DNA of 64,000 nucleotides from Centroberyx gerrardi (taxonomy: Eukaryota > Chordata > Actinopteri > Beryciformes > Berycidae): NCBI RefSeq assembly GCF_048128805.1, contig NC_136016.1, positions 6,856,001-6,920,000 of the forward strand, written 5' to 3'. Positions 11,366 through 21,639 of this stretch are shown one piece after another (the first letter of the stretch is position 1; every line of letters begins with the position of its first letter). The notes beneath the pieces were generated by a model, which saw only the letters and a program-made list of their open reading frames with translations, was not told where the DNA came from and made no database searches. Both the position numbers and the translations under genes were made by a program.

Positions 11366-11575
11366 GGAGGAGGAAGAGGAGGAGGAGGAGGAGGAGGAGG
11401 AGGAGAACTGGGCTCCCAGCAGCCGGTACATCACTGCAACGAGTGAGAGAAAGGAAGAGGGGAGAAGTGAGGCAGAGGGGAGTGAAAAAGGAGAGCGAGA
11501 GAGGGAGGGAGAGAGGGAGGGGGCAAAGGAGTTGGGAGAGAGAGGGATTGATCTGTGGACGGAAGGAGGTGAATG
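11366..11575. repeat. GAG repeat followed by long polypurine tract
   Basis: An imperfect (GAG)n array (about 11366-11405) is followed after a short unique stretch by roughly 140 bases that are almost entirely A/G on the plus strand (11432-11575). Such tracts can form triplex DNA. They also generate spurious Glu-rich and Ser-rich open frames on the two strands. Confidence 0.7.
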
Positions 11576-13652
11576 AGGAAACTGATCATAGGAAGTGGAG
11601 AGACAAGGAGGGAGGTGGAGAAAGTAATAGTGGAAAAAAAGGATGGTAAAACCACAAGGAGTTTGACAGAGTATAAAATGTGGCATTATAAAAGAAGAAG
11701 GTTTCTTACTGGTATTACCTGTGCAGACATGAAGTGTGTTGTCATCAGGTTTAACGAGGTCTCAGAGGGTTTGACCAGGTCGTGTTCAGACTGCAAATGA
11801 ACCCTAACTCTCCAAATATAGCTGTGCCCCCTCCCTCCCTACACTGACGACACGCAGGGAGACAAACCAAGGATTAAAGAAACCCAGCAGTAGCTTCCTA
11901 ATTGCATCTGTGTATTCTTAACAGCAGTTGGAACTAACACAATTACTAGTAAATCATCAAAATTGGCGGATGTGCGAGCCAAGTAACGCTGTGCATGCAA
12001 GACAAATGCGGCCCTAATTTAGCTAAAAAAACACTTCTCACGATTGCAAATTGTTGATGATAACAAGACTCCAAAGCAAACAGTGAAATGGCCTGGATTA
12101 AATGCGTAGATTAGGAAAACTAATTCATGCATCAGCTCGGTCCGGCCTGTTGGCAAACAGCGCGCAAACCTGAGGCCTAAGTGAACTAGTTTTGACCCAA
12201 TATGGCTACCCTGCTGTTACACGTAGGACTGCAGATAAGCATGGGGCGGAGGGGAGGGCGGGAGGTCTCGGGGCAACAGATAGATTGATGATCACTGTAT
12301 GTGTTTGTTTGACATACACCACAATAGACCTTAAACTGCACTAGCGGTTCAGTCAAGCAAATAATGAACCGCCGCGGCCAACAATCGTGCGCAGGCATGG
12401 CCCACTATCAATCAGACCCATTGGATTGGGGGGGGGGGGGTAGAAGGGGGCAAGGGGGTGGAGAGGGGATAAATAAGGATGAAGCTGGATGTGAGCGGTT
12501 GAGCCCAGTATTTTTCCTGCTTTATGATACTAATGCTTTGGCTGATATGCCTCGCCACGCTCAATAAGTTTCAACCAGGCACTGCCTCCTGTCCTCATTG
12601 GACTTTTATAGACAGTAATCAAATGAAATGACATGAAATTTTCTCGTTTGCATGTTCTCAAAAAATAGAATTGAACGCATTTTGTTGGATTTTCTTTCTC
12701 TCACACTTATAGTACAAAAGGGTGAACATATGAATAGTCTTATGTATGACTAACACTATGCTACATAACTGAAATCTATGGTTGAATGGTAAGAGTCCGT
12801 TCCTGCCCTTCCATTGTCTCGTCATCTACCCTTTGTTCCTCACATTTAAGTACATTTTTATGGCTCCATCAATTCACAGTATGTCTTCTCTGCCCAATTC
12901 TGGGTCAGATGTAACCCTTGAATGGGAGCAGAACAGTATTTTTCCATTTCTAAACTCATGCTGAGTGAAGATGAGTGAACCAGAGTGACGCTAGGCTTGT
13001 TATCTCTGGAACTAGACCTTTTTACACAGGAGGACAGTGGGCGCTGAGCAGTGAGGCATGCTGGTACCTGTATGTGTGTGTGTGTGTGTGTTTGTGTCTC
13101 ATGCCCTCTGTCATTTCTGTCAGTTAACTTCTCACAATGTTATATAATCCCATATTTACTGATTTATAAACTCAACCTCCATCACTCACAGTGTTGATAG
13201 ATATTTTCTACAAGGAGACTATAGGCGCTCCAGTCTGCATTGTCGGGTCACCATATGAACGAGGTTTTGCACCTCTAGGTCACACTCGGATATAATAACC
13301 ATCTCTGCAGATGTACAACTCAAGGAGACAATTTCACGCCTGCAGGGTCTATCGGCAAAGCAGAGTTATAGGCGATCTCTCTCTCGCCACAGCCTGTCCC
13401 TCAGAAACAACTGTGCCACAAGAAAATAAATCTCCCTCTGGACCGAGCGAGGGAGGGGGTGAGAGAAACAGACAAAGCGGGAGCTAATGGAGCTGTTGCA
13501 GTGAGATAAACTGATGCTGAGGCAGAGCAGTTCTCACAGGTCACCCCATCCTGGCGGCCGTCCATAACCTCCCTTTCCAAACTGTCATTCCGTGCAGCTT
13601 TCAAGCAATAAGACTCTCAGCGGCTGTAACATGAGGAGCTTTCCAAGCACAC

Positions 13653-13655
13653 ACT

Positions 13656-13680
<25 letters not shown>
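13653..13680. repeat. (CT)n microsatellite
   Basis: About 14 uninterrupted CT units. Confidence 0.9.
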
Positions 13681-13688
<8 letters not shown>

Positions 13689-13699
13689 GCTGTATTTCT

Positions 13700-14240
13700 G
13701 CCACACAGCCATGACTTCATGTTGCGAAATTCTCCATGGCAGGCTAATCCCCTGAAAAATCTATGAATCTTTATCTTTGATCTGCTTATTGATCAGCGGC
13801 CAGGCAGTACTGTCAGATCGGTTGAATTTTGCATGCATAGGAACCGCAGGAACAATTATGTGAACTTGATGTCCTGCCATGAAATATCTCTTAGTAAAGT
13901 CAAGAGCTCTATCTCCAATTTCCTGAGCTGCCTTCTTGTTATCACGGCAGAATTTACAGTTCCGTGTTATTACTTCAGATCATACCGTAGCAATGACTCT
14001 ATCTGGCACAGATATCACATCATTCACCCAATTAAGACCTTGTCTTTGACGTGTTTCTTTTACTAAGACAAACAAGCACCAAAATCACTTCAATTGATCG
14101 GCATTAAGTGAAATGAATGGCTCTGCAGCAGTTGTGTGAAAGCATTAATCCCCAGTGCTTAGTCCATGTGATTAGAGAGCATCAATTAGTTTCAATCCAG
14201 TGAAATGGACTGAGTAATCAGTGTGCATTTAAAGGAACCA
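13700..14240. promoter_or_regulatory. Candidate conserved non-coding element
   Basis: A 540-bp, non-repetitive, AT-rich block in the intergenic spacer, with several homeodomain-type cores: TTAATCCCC near 14147, ATCAATTAG near 14181 and CCAATTAAG near 14028. No coding frame is plausible. Its composition resembles vertebrate developmental enhancers, but conservation cannot be seen from one sequence. Confidence 0.25.
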
Positions 14241-14579
14241 AAACAACATGTAGCCAGGACTAGAAGCCATCCTCAGGCTGTGGGAGATGGAAGCGTTATC
14301 CGGTGGCAGATCACAGACAGACATAGTCATCATCCGCTTGTTTCCGTGACGAGGCCATGGCTCAGGTTGAAGAGCAGCATCTGATTGTCTCTAATGCTAT
14401 TCATCAATCACATACTGGCTACTGATGAGGTGCGGCTAGTCCGCCCTCTAGTGGATATGAGATGTAAATACTATTAGTGACAACCATTATTTAACTACAG
14501 TTGATTGGTGGACACCTTCTTTTTTACAGCATCGACCTGGTACAGCTTCAGCTACAGCCTTTCACACACTTGCGTTTGC

Positions 14580-14585
<6 letters not shown>

Positions 14586-14629
<44 letters not shown>
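14586..14629. repeat. (CA)n microsatellite
   Basis: About 22 CA units. Confidence 0.95.
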
Positions 14630-14631
<2 letters not shown>

Positions 14632-15987
14632 GAAAATGTATCGTCAAGATGGGAACCAATCTTTCTTTTCTTTTCTTTTTCAAGCTATCCTTGACCGAAA
14701 CAGTATGAACTTGTTAAAGAAAAAATGAGGAGAGAGGAAGAAAGAAATAGAAACCAAAACTCCATTCCACACTATGACAATGCATAATGTAGGCCACTGT
14801 ATGTATGATTGACCTTTTGGCTGACAGCCAGACACAGTAGGCTCCCCTGTATCCAGAGTCAGACCGGGATAGAAGAACTCGTCCTCTGGGATCACCATCG
14901 ACTTTGACAGTCACATGCGATCCATACACACAGGCAAGGGTCAACATTGACACGACACCACGAAGCAGATCACTAACGTCAACAGCATAGATCTTAACAA
15001 CGGGTCTTACATGTTGCCTTTTACTTACATGTCGACCTGAGCTGGAGTTTTAGTTTGTGATCATGTATGTTTTCAAAAAAAGCAATGAGGATTTTGGTTG
15101 AACACGCTAAGAGACAATTACAACATTGATCCTATAATCTACTCCCTCTAATGAAGCATACGGTAGCCTGAAGCAGTGAATAAATTGCTTGGATCGCTGT
15201 GTCACGCACATGGACTGAATTGGCTGTACAGACTGACACACATACAATGCAACATCATGTGAAGACTAACATAGCAACCACTGAATCCCACTATTGGCCT
15301 AATTCTGTATCTCATGAGTATTCTACTTTGATCTGATTTTCACCAGAATTGTTGATATTTCATCAATGTTCAGGCCACAAAGTCCAAACAATTGATTTGT
15401 GCATGTTTAACCCTTAATAGTATATGAGATACATTATGAAGCTTCTATTCTGACCGACATCCCATAGCATCTAGCAAAGCATAACAGCTAGCAATCCAAA
15501 TAAAAGTTTCTCAAACATGAAATTAGGCCTCACCTGCATACCTGTGGTTAGATTGAATAACAGACTATTTTTTGTCTTTGATTCTCTATCAGTGAAAGCC
15601 TACATTCCCCTGCAAAGCCCTTCTACTTCTCACACCCCCCTTCATCCTAAAGGTCCCCCATGGCCTACTCCCCAGATCAATGCCATGCAACGAGCGGTAA
15701 TACCCAAGGATAGGAAACTCAGAATCAAAGTGGTAGCCATGGAAACAACCTAGGCCAGATTCCACCCACCAATCGATGGGGTTCTGTGTGCCGGATGTGC
15801 CTAGAAGAACCCGTGTCCCACATTCAGATACAGACCCCCTCTTCCTCCACAACGGGGCAGACAGCGGCAGAGGCGCACATCCGGACAGAGCTTTCCCAAG
15901 GGGACGAGACAGCGAGAAGTGAGAGCGGACGACTGCAGGATAGGTTGGCAGAGCTCATATTCTGAGTAAAGGCAAGAGGGAGAAAAG

Positions 15988-16075
15988 ATGGTCAGGGAAG
16001 ACAGTGTCCTCGTCCAGATTCGCATAGGGACGCTTTTATTGGCACTCTGTCTTCACATAGGGCCAGTTGCTGCAG
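15988..16075 (+). CDS. btbd17: BTBD17 coding exon 1 (signal peptide)
   Basis: The exon encodes MVREDSVLVQIRIGTLLLAL and the rest of a classical signal peptide up to VAAG, ending at GCAG|GTAAG in phase 1. This exon is too short to stand out as an open frame. It was found by requiring a phase-compatible exon with an ATG upstream of the BTB exon. Confidence 0.88.
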
Positions 16076-19000
16076 GTAAGCCAATACCAATGCTGCTCTA
16101 GCTGCACCTTAATGACTAAAACTGTATTATGGAGAATGAAAGATGTGTTGTTTTGGGTTATTTGTAGTCTAATATTGTCACATTTTGAGGTAAGTGATGC
16201 TTTGTCTCAGGGCATAGCGACACTAAGAATTTAACAATCCTAGTTTGTATTTGTTTGATGATTCTGGGTGCTCATGCCAGGGGGAATATTGTAAGTGGGT
16301 GTGACTAATGCTTTTCTGCTTTTTGATTGTTACTCACACATTAAGACTGTGACACTAAGTATTCTGCTACAAATAGGGCCTATACAGAAAACAGCAGGTA
16401 CTCTGTCATATTTTCCAAACTCATAATAATACCAATTAAAATGACCAAATTAATTCTAGATGACAGAATGATGGATCGATTCCCCCTTATGAAAACTAAT
16501 CTGCCAGTCATTCTTCATTCGTGCATTTGATATCTTCATTAACAATGAAAAGTTACCCTGGGGAATCTCAGCTGTCATTTAACCTCCAGACACCAGTCAA
16601 AACTCTTTCTCCACCCAAACAGAAGGGATTTCTTTTGACCCTTTTCAGTCACGTTTCCACTGTCCTGTGTGTGAATAAGTCACACCAGAAACTGTGGTTT
16701 TAGGCCAGATTGTGATTTAAAGGGAACATCACAGCCTAAATGTAACTTTGCACAACTGAGCTCCCATCCTGTTCCGTTTTTTATCAGGGGGAAAGGAAGT
16801 GTCACAAATGACATATTTATCAAGAATCGGAAAGAGGAACCGCACTGTGTTAATATGAATCAAAGCTCAGATCCTGGCAGTGGCAGTGACAGTGCAGTCT
16901 CTGTGGGGGGGTGGGGGTGGTCGGCAGCCTATCAGCCGCAGATGGGACAAAGCTTTAATTAAACGTGACCCACAATTCCTCATTATCCAGACAACCAGTG
17001 CAGCTGGGCTGATCGATGCCATGGATTTGGATGATACTGCCCCATTGTCTGTATCTGGCCATCATACATACCCCCACCCCTTCTCTTGCACCATATTCTA
17101 ATCACCCGTTTTCACTGTCTCCAATCTCTAATCCTAATTCTCACTTCTCGTATCATAATTACTTCTTTTTCCATCCACTAAACTGCATTCAACCTATTCC
17201 TCCTCCCCTTCCACTAGGCATGCTGAAAGTGGATGGGACCCAAGATGGGGCTGGCGGCGGAGGGGACACCATCAGCCACTCCCTGACCCTGGTGCAGCGT
17301 CTGGAGGCCCTGCTGGTTCAGGGAAACGGCAGCGATGTGTCCCTGAGGGTAGAAACGGCCAATGCAGATGAGGTGAAGGTGATCCAGGCCCACTCCCTGG
17401 TGCTCTCCCTGCAGAGCCCTGCTTTTGAGGAGATGCTACTTAGCCGTAATAGCAGCACCCTGGTCCTCAAAGAGAGCTCTGACTGTGCCGCTGTGTTTGA
17501 CAAGTTCATTAGGTGAGACAGAGGAATTGTAATAAAGAAGGAAATTATATCTGAATGTGATATTTGGAGATAGCAGACGGAGGGGGAACATGTTATGTGT
17601 CCTTGGGATTCATATCAATTCTCGGCTTAATTCAATTTCACTAAGTCAACATGCCCTCTACTGGGATGAAATGTGCAACTGCAGCCCTACATCTGAAGGG
17701 CCAACAATCAATGATGAGTATGGCACTGGGTCTGCAGGCAAAACAAATGAACCCATCAATGAACTGCTGGGTTGGTCTCTAGCAGTGTGTGGTGTAGCAG
17801 CAGGACATCTAGATGCCCAAGTTGGGAAGATGATCAATACATACCAAAACCTTTTCATCTCAAATGCTAATGAGGTAGCATATTGATTAAAATCTGCGCT
17901 AGATCTGCTTTTTACCAGCGTAGAAGGTTGAGAAAAGGCTCTTGACTGCATTGTGTGCTGGGCCTTTCCATAGAGCGCCACCATAAATAGCATTGCTCTG
18001 CTTCACCTTTTTGTTAGGAGTTGTTATGTGGTTTGGAGATACTCAAGATAATGCCAGCATGCCCTCTAAGACAGAGGCCTTGTAAAATAGTGGTTCTTGG
18101 TGTAGGTGAAATGTATTTGGGACAGCTATTGCATGGTGAATGATCATATTTTGTACATATGTCATCATTTTAGAGTAGATTCCACAGATCTACCACAGCA
18201 GCCAGTAGACTCACCCACACACCCTCTCTCTCTGCAGGTATCTGTATTGTGGGGAAATTTCCCTGCGTCTGGAACAGGCCACCCCTTTACACAAGCTGGC
18301 TACTAAGTACCGTGTGCTGGGACTCCAGCAGGGGATCACCCAGTACATGACCCAGAATCTGGCCCGGGACTCTCTGTCGGGCCATGTGGTGGGCTGGTAT
18401 GAGTATGCCCTGCAGGCCGGAGACGTGACCCTGAGGGACAGCTGCCTTCAGTACCTGGCCTGGAACCTGTCCTCGGTGCTGCAGAGCGGAGAGTGGGCGA
18501 CCATCAGCAGCCAGCTGCTCATGTCCCTGCTCCAGCGCTCCGACCTCATCCTGCAGAGTGAGATGGAGCTCTTCGCGGGGCTGGAGGCCTGGATTATCCA
18601 GAATGAGCCGGACGGCCTGACCGCGGAGAATGCCTTGAGGGCTGTGCGCTACGCCATGATGCCCCCGCGGGAACTCTTCCGCCTGCAGACCCAGTCCCCT
18701 ATCCTGGCTCGCTATCAGGAGTCGGTGCGTGATCTGCTCTACATGGCCTACCAGTTCCACTCTGCCTCCCCACTGCACATGGCCAAGTACTTTGACGTGA
18801 ACTGCAGTCTCTTCATGCCCAGGAACTACCTGTCCCAGTTGTGGGGGTCCCCCTGGGTCATCAACAACCCCACGCGTGATGACCGCAGCACCAGCTTCCA
18901 GACCCAGTTGGGGCCCAGCGGGCACGATGCCAACAAGCGAGTGACTTGGAACGCCCTGTTCTCCCCACGCTGGCTACCCCTCAGCATGAGGCCTATGTAC

Positions 19001-19312
19001 ACGGACACAGCCGCCATGCAGCCCACCCGCGTGGAGGGAGGGCGGCCTCGCATCATCATCACACCAGCTACCTCCAGCGCAGATTTTGCCGGTGTGAACT
19101 TCCAGAAGACGGTGCTTGTGATGGCTCAGCAGCAGGGGAAGGTGGTGGTGAGACATGTCTACAACTTCCACCAGAGCACGGAAGAAAACGGGGATTTCCT
19201 AGCCGAAGCCGACCTGTACCGCCGGACATCTGAATACCTCATTGATGGCTCCCTCTTCCTCCACATTGTAGTGAAGCCCCTGTACCAAACCCTCATAACT
19301 ACCAAGAACTGA
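15988..19312 (+). CDS. btbd17: BTB/POZ domain-containing protein 17 (secreted BTB-BACK protein)
   Basis: Three coding exons (15988-16075, 17218-17512, 18238-19312) join in phases 1 and 2 at consensus GT-AG sites and encode 485 residues, close to the mammalian length. Residues 1-29 form a signal peptide with hydrophobic core GTLLLALCLHIG before VAAG. A spacer is followed by the BTB fold (about 50-160), with NGSDVSLRV, the AHSLVLSLQSPAFEEML segment and CAAVFDKFIRYLYCGEI. A BACK-type helical region (about 165-270) leads to a BTBD17-specific C-terminus (WVINNPTRDDRSTSFQTQL, VTWNALFSPRWLP). N-glycosylation sequons (NGS, NSS, NLS) fit passage through the secretory pathway. A signal peptide on a BTB protein is unusual but typical of BTBD17. 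Its biochemical role is not well defined. The ATG at 15988 is chosen because it opens the signal peptide directly. Neighbours: divergent from GPR142; MAP2K6 begins 1.2 kb downstream. Confidence 0.96.
16076..17217 (+). other. BTBD17 intron 1
   Basis: GTAAG donor and pyrimidine-rich CCACTAG acceptor. The intron contains a G-rich run near 16903-16920. Nothing else is recognisable. Confidence 0.8.
17218..17512 (+). CDS. btbd17: BTBD17 coding exon 2 (BTB domain, N-terminal part)
   Basis: Residues 30-128 in part. A Gly-rich linker leads into LVQRLEALLVQGNGSDVSL and the BTB core, ending FDKFIR. The arginine codon is split by the intron (AG|G). The acceptor is CCACTAG|GC and the donor AG|GTGAGA. Confidence 0.95.
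18238..19312 (+). CDS. btbd17: BTBD17 coding exon 3 (end of BTB, BACK, C-terminal domain)
   Basis: The exon starts after CTCTCTGCAG. It encodes YLYCGEISLRLEQATPLHKL and continues without interruption to ITTKN-TGA at 19310-19312. It is GC-rich and produces a 212-codon antisense open frame that is a shadow. Confidence 0.96.
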
Positions 19313-19904
19313 ACCAACTCCCTCCGTCAGTGACATGGCCCCCTTACCTCACCGTACACATACTACTCCCTGGAAGCAAAATCTCACTCATATCGCATTA
19401 TGGGGGCATGGATCTGAATCCTCCTCATGTGTGTGATGTTTGGATCATTTCTGTCTTGTCTCATACAACTGTTTTCAATGGGCAACTAAATGATAATATG
19501 ATAGCTTGATATCATGAATTACAAGATAGTACCTGAATGCTGGCATTTTGTAGCCTACAACATACTGAATGGAAAACACAATCAAGATGTCTCTAAAGCT
19601 TGAGGTCTTGTGTCTGCAACATTTTTTCTATGCTTTGATATTGGTGCTATTATACCCCATTCACAATTAAGGGGTAACACTTGTCATTCATCACCACATG
19701 GTCATCCTGTTGAACAGTGTCAGGTGCTCCAACAGTCAGGCTCACATTTATACTTTGTGTTTAGTCATAATATTCGATTGTGTACTTACCATGCCACTTA
19801 TAAGCTTTCATACCACAGTAGTTGTCAGAGTACCTCATCGTTAGTTCATTGTGATTGAACATATTGGCTAGATTCACTGTTGCATTTATCATTCATAACC
19901 TGAT

Positions 19905-19910
19905 AATAAA
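19905..19910 (+). terminator. btbd17: Candidate BTBD17 poly(A) signal
   Basis: AATAAA lies 592 bp after the BTBD17 stop, within CTGATAATAAAGATTTTTAC and followed by T-rich sequence. It is the most convincing hexamer before the MAP2K6 start. If used, the intergenic gap to the MAP2K6 start codon is about 0.6 kb. Confidence 0.5.
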
Positions 19911-20104
19911 GATTTTTACTAAAGGGTTAAAGTTGAAGTCAAGATTGTCCTCATTATCAACCGTTTATGTTTATTATTCACTTCACCACCAATCTGATTA
20001 AATTGTAGTCAAAATGAATCATTAGTAATACAGTAAAGAATGTAACACCTTACATCTATTTCTAAATATATGGGCAGCACTAGTTGAATCAATACCAATG
20101 AGAT

Positions 20105-20526
20105 GTGAATAAGCGTGGTGTCTACCGATGCTGTACTTCCAGGACTACAGTTCCCATTAGCCTCTGCGCTCCAAGCAGGAAGAACGTTCTCTCGCAGGGG
20201 CTCACACTGATCCAAGTTAGGAGCTTTCAGCTGCCAGCCTTGGCCCATCATGTAAGTGCTGCGGAGAATTCTTTGCAGTGCAATTGCAAAATTATCTCTT
20301 TCCTGACGGTTTTGCAGGGTGTGCAATTGTAATATCGCTCTTTGCACGGATACACACGGCTCGGACGCAAAAAGGCTCCAAGTGCATGAAGATCGAGGCT
20401 TGTATTTTGCATCTTTGTTGCAAAGCAAGCCGCTGAAGCTCCAGTGCGAGGGCGATGGAGGGAGGGAGTGAGAAAGAAGGCAAAGTCTTTTGTGCTTCCC
20501 CTCCCCCCCATCAAAGCAAAGGGGAA
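20105..20526 (+). promoter_or_regulatory. map2k6: MAP2K6 5' flank / 5' untranslated region
   Basis: The 400 bases before the MAP2K6 ATG show no TATA box. TTGCA/TGCAA half-sites recur: TGCAATTGCAAAA near 20278, TTTGCAGGG near 20311, GTTGCAAAG near 20418. More appear just inside intron 1 (TTTTGCAACGTGCATTGCTGCAG near 20602). This is the expected place for core promoter and 5' UTR. The exact start site is not visible. Confidence 0.4.
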
Positions 20527-20545
20527 ATGTCTCAGCCAAAGGGAG
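20527..20545 (+). CDS. map2k6: MAP2K6 coding exon 1
   Basis: Nineteen coding bases, MSQPKG plus one base, followed by GTAAG. The start is chosen because MSQxKG matches the MKK6 N-terminus and the phase-1 donor fits the exon at 28144. It is far too short to appear as an open frame. Confidence 0.88.
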
Positions 20546-21584
20546 GTAAGAATATGAAAGCGATCTGTGCAAAACTACTGATATGCAATCACTGCTGCAC
20601 GTTTTGCAACGTGCATTGCTGCAGGTTGAACACGGCCAATGCATTTTAAAGTTAGATGGTTTAGAAGGGTCAGTTGCATTTCCTGTTTAAGATCTTCCCC
20701 TTTGCAGAGTTCCTGGTAAGACGATGCTGTGTGTACTCACTCATATTGACGTTATTTGCAGTCTACAAGCAGGGATGTTGAGGCTAGGGTGCCTTTCATA
20801 GTCACGAGATATCCGAGGACACTGCAACTCTTTACAATTAAGTCTGCACGAGTTAATGCAAATGCCATGCACGTTATCCAAGGTAAATAATACACATCAT
20901 GTTGTTGCATGTTTGCGCTGCAGTGTCAATTGCAAATTCGCGTCGTTAGAACTGCTACAGCCAGCAGCATGACGTGACAACATGCAGCTGTCAGTGGTCA
21001 AGTTTTGACTGTTTATTAGGTGCAGATTTGTTTTCTATTCGAGAGCGCGTAGGTAAACGGGCACATATCGGAAGGTTCGCTGCTGCAGCCCGACACATAG
21101 GTAGGCATTCAAACATGATAATCTAAATATAGAATTTGCTGCGAACATTTAGGTGGTGCTAACAGTTCAAGGAACAGGAGCAATAGGCTATTAAAATACG
21201 AGTCTCCAAGCAAAAAGTCCCAGCCAGAGTAAGTAGGCTGTCAGCTGCTGCTTCTGTCCAAGGCAACTGGATATGTGTAAAACCCTTGGGTGCATTTCCA
21301 CTGATGTGCTAGGTTTTTTCCCCCCCAACATGTATATTTGTGAAACTTGCTGCCTGCACGACTGTTGTCACACTTTGGCCCTAACTGTGCCACTGTGCAG
21401 CAGCAGCACGAGCTATACATTTTCCGTAATGCCCGCCACCGAACTACATTCAATACAATTCTCACCGCATGCAGTTTGCATAAAAACAGCCGCAATGAGA
21501 GGAGCTCGACCTTTTTTTTTTTTTTTTTCCTCGACGTGTTTTCCAAGAAGTCCAAAGTGAGGCTAGGTCGTTGCACAACATGCA

Positions 21585-21639
<55 letters not shown>

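Larger units (their letters stand above)
9525..15987. other. Spacer between GPR142-like gene and BTBD17
   Basis: No gene is supported between the divergent GPR142-like and BTBD17 genes. It contains a polypurine/GAG tract at 11366-11575, a CT repeat at 13653-13680, a CA repeat at 14586-14629, and a long AT-rich non-repetitive block (13700-14240) that looks like candidate conserved non-coding DNA. The frames at 11157-11686 come from the GAG repeat. Confidence 0.45.

Noticed and set aside
11157..11686. Glu-rich (plus) and Ser-rich (minus) open frames
   Set aside because: Produced by the GAG repeat and polypurine tract. A minus-strand acceptor-like site exists, but all three frames of the putative exon contain stops, so it is not a coding exon.
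14680..14953. Two overlapping minus-strand frames (e.g. EDEFFYPGLTLDTGEPTVSG)
   Set aside because: They look protein-like in places, but I recognise no family, see no convincing splice sites, and the frames conflict with one another.
18287..18925. 212-codon minus-strand open frame
   Set aside because: Exact antisense shadow of BTBD17 exon 3.
20009..20644. 211-codon minus-strand open frame over the MAP2K6 5' end
   Set aside because: Cys/Ser/Leu-rich without any recognisable domain, and it overlaps the MAP2K6 promoter and exon 1. An antisense transcript is possible but unsupported.
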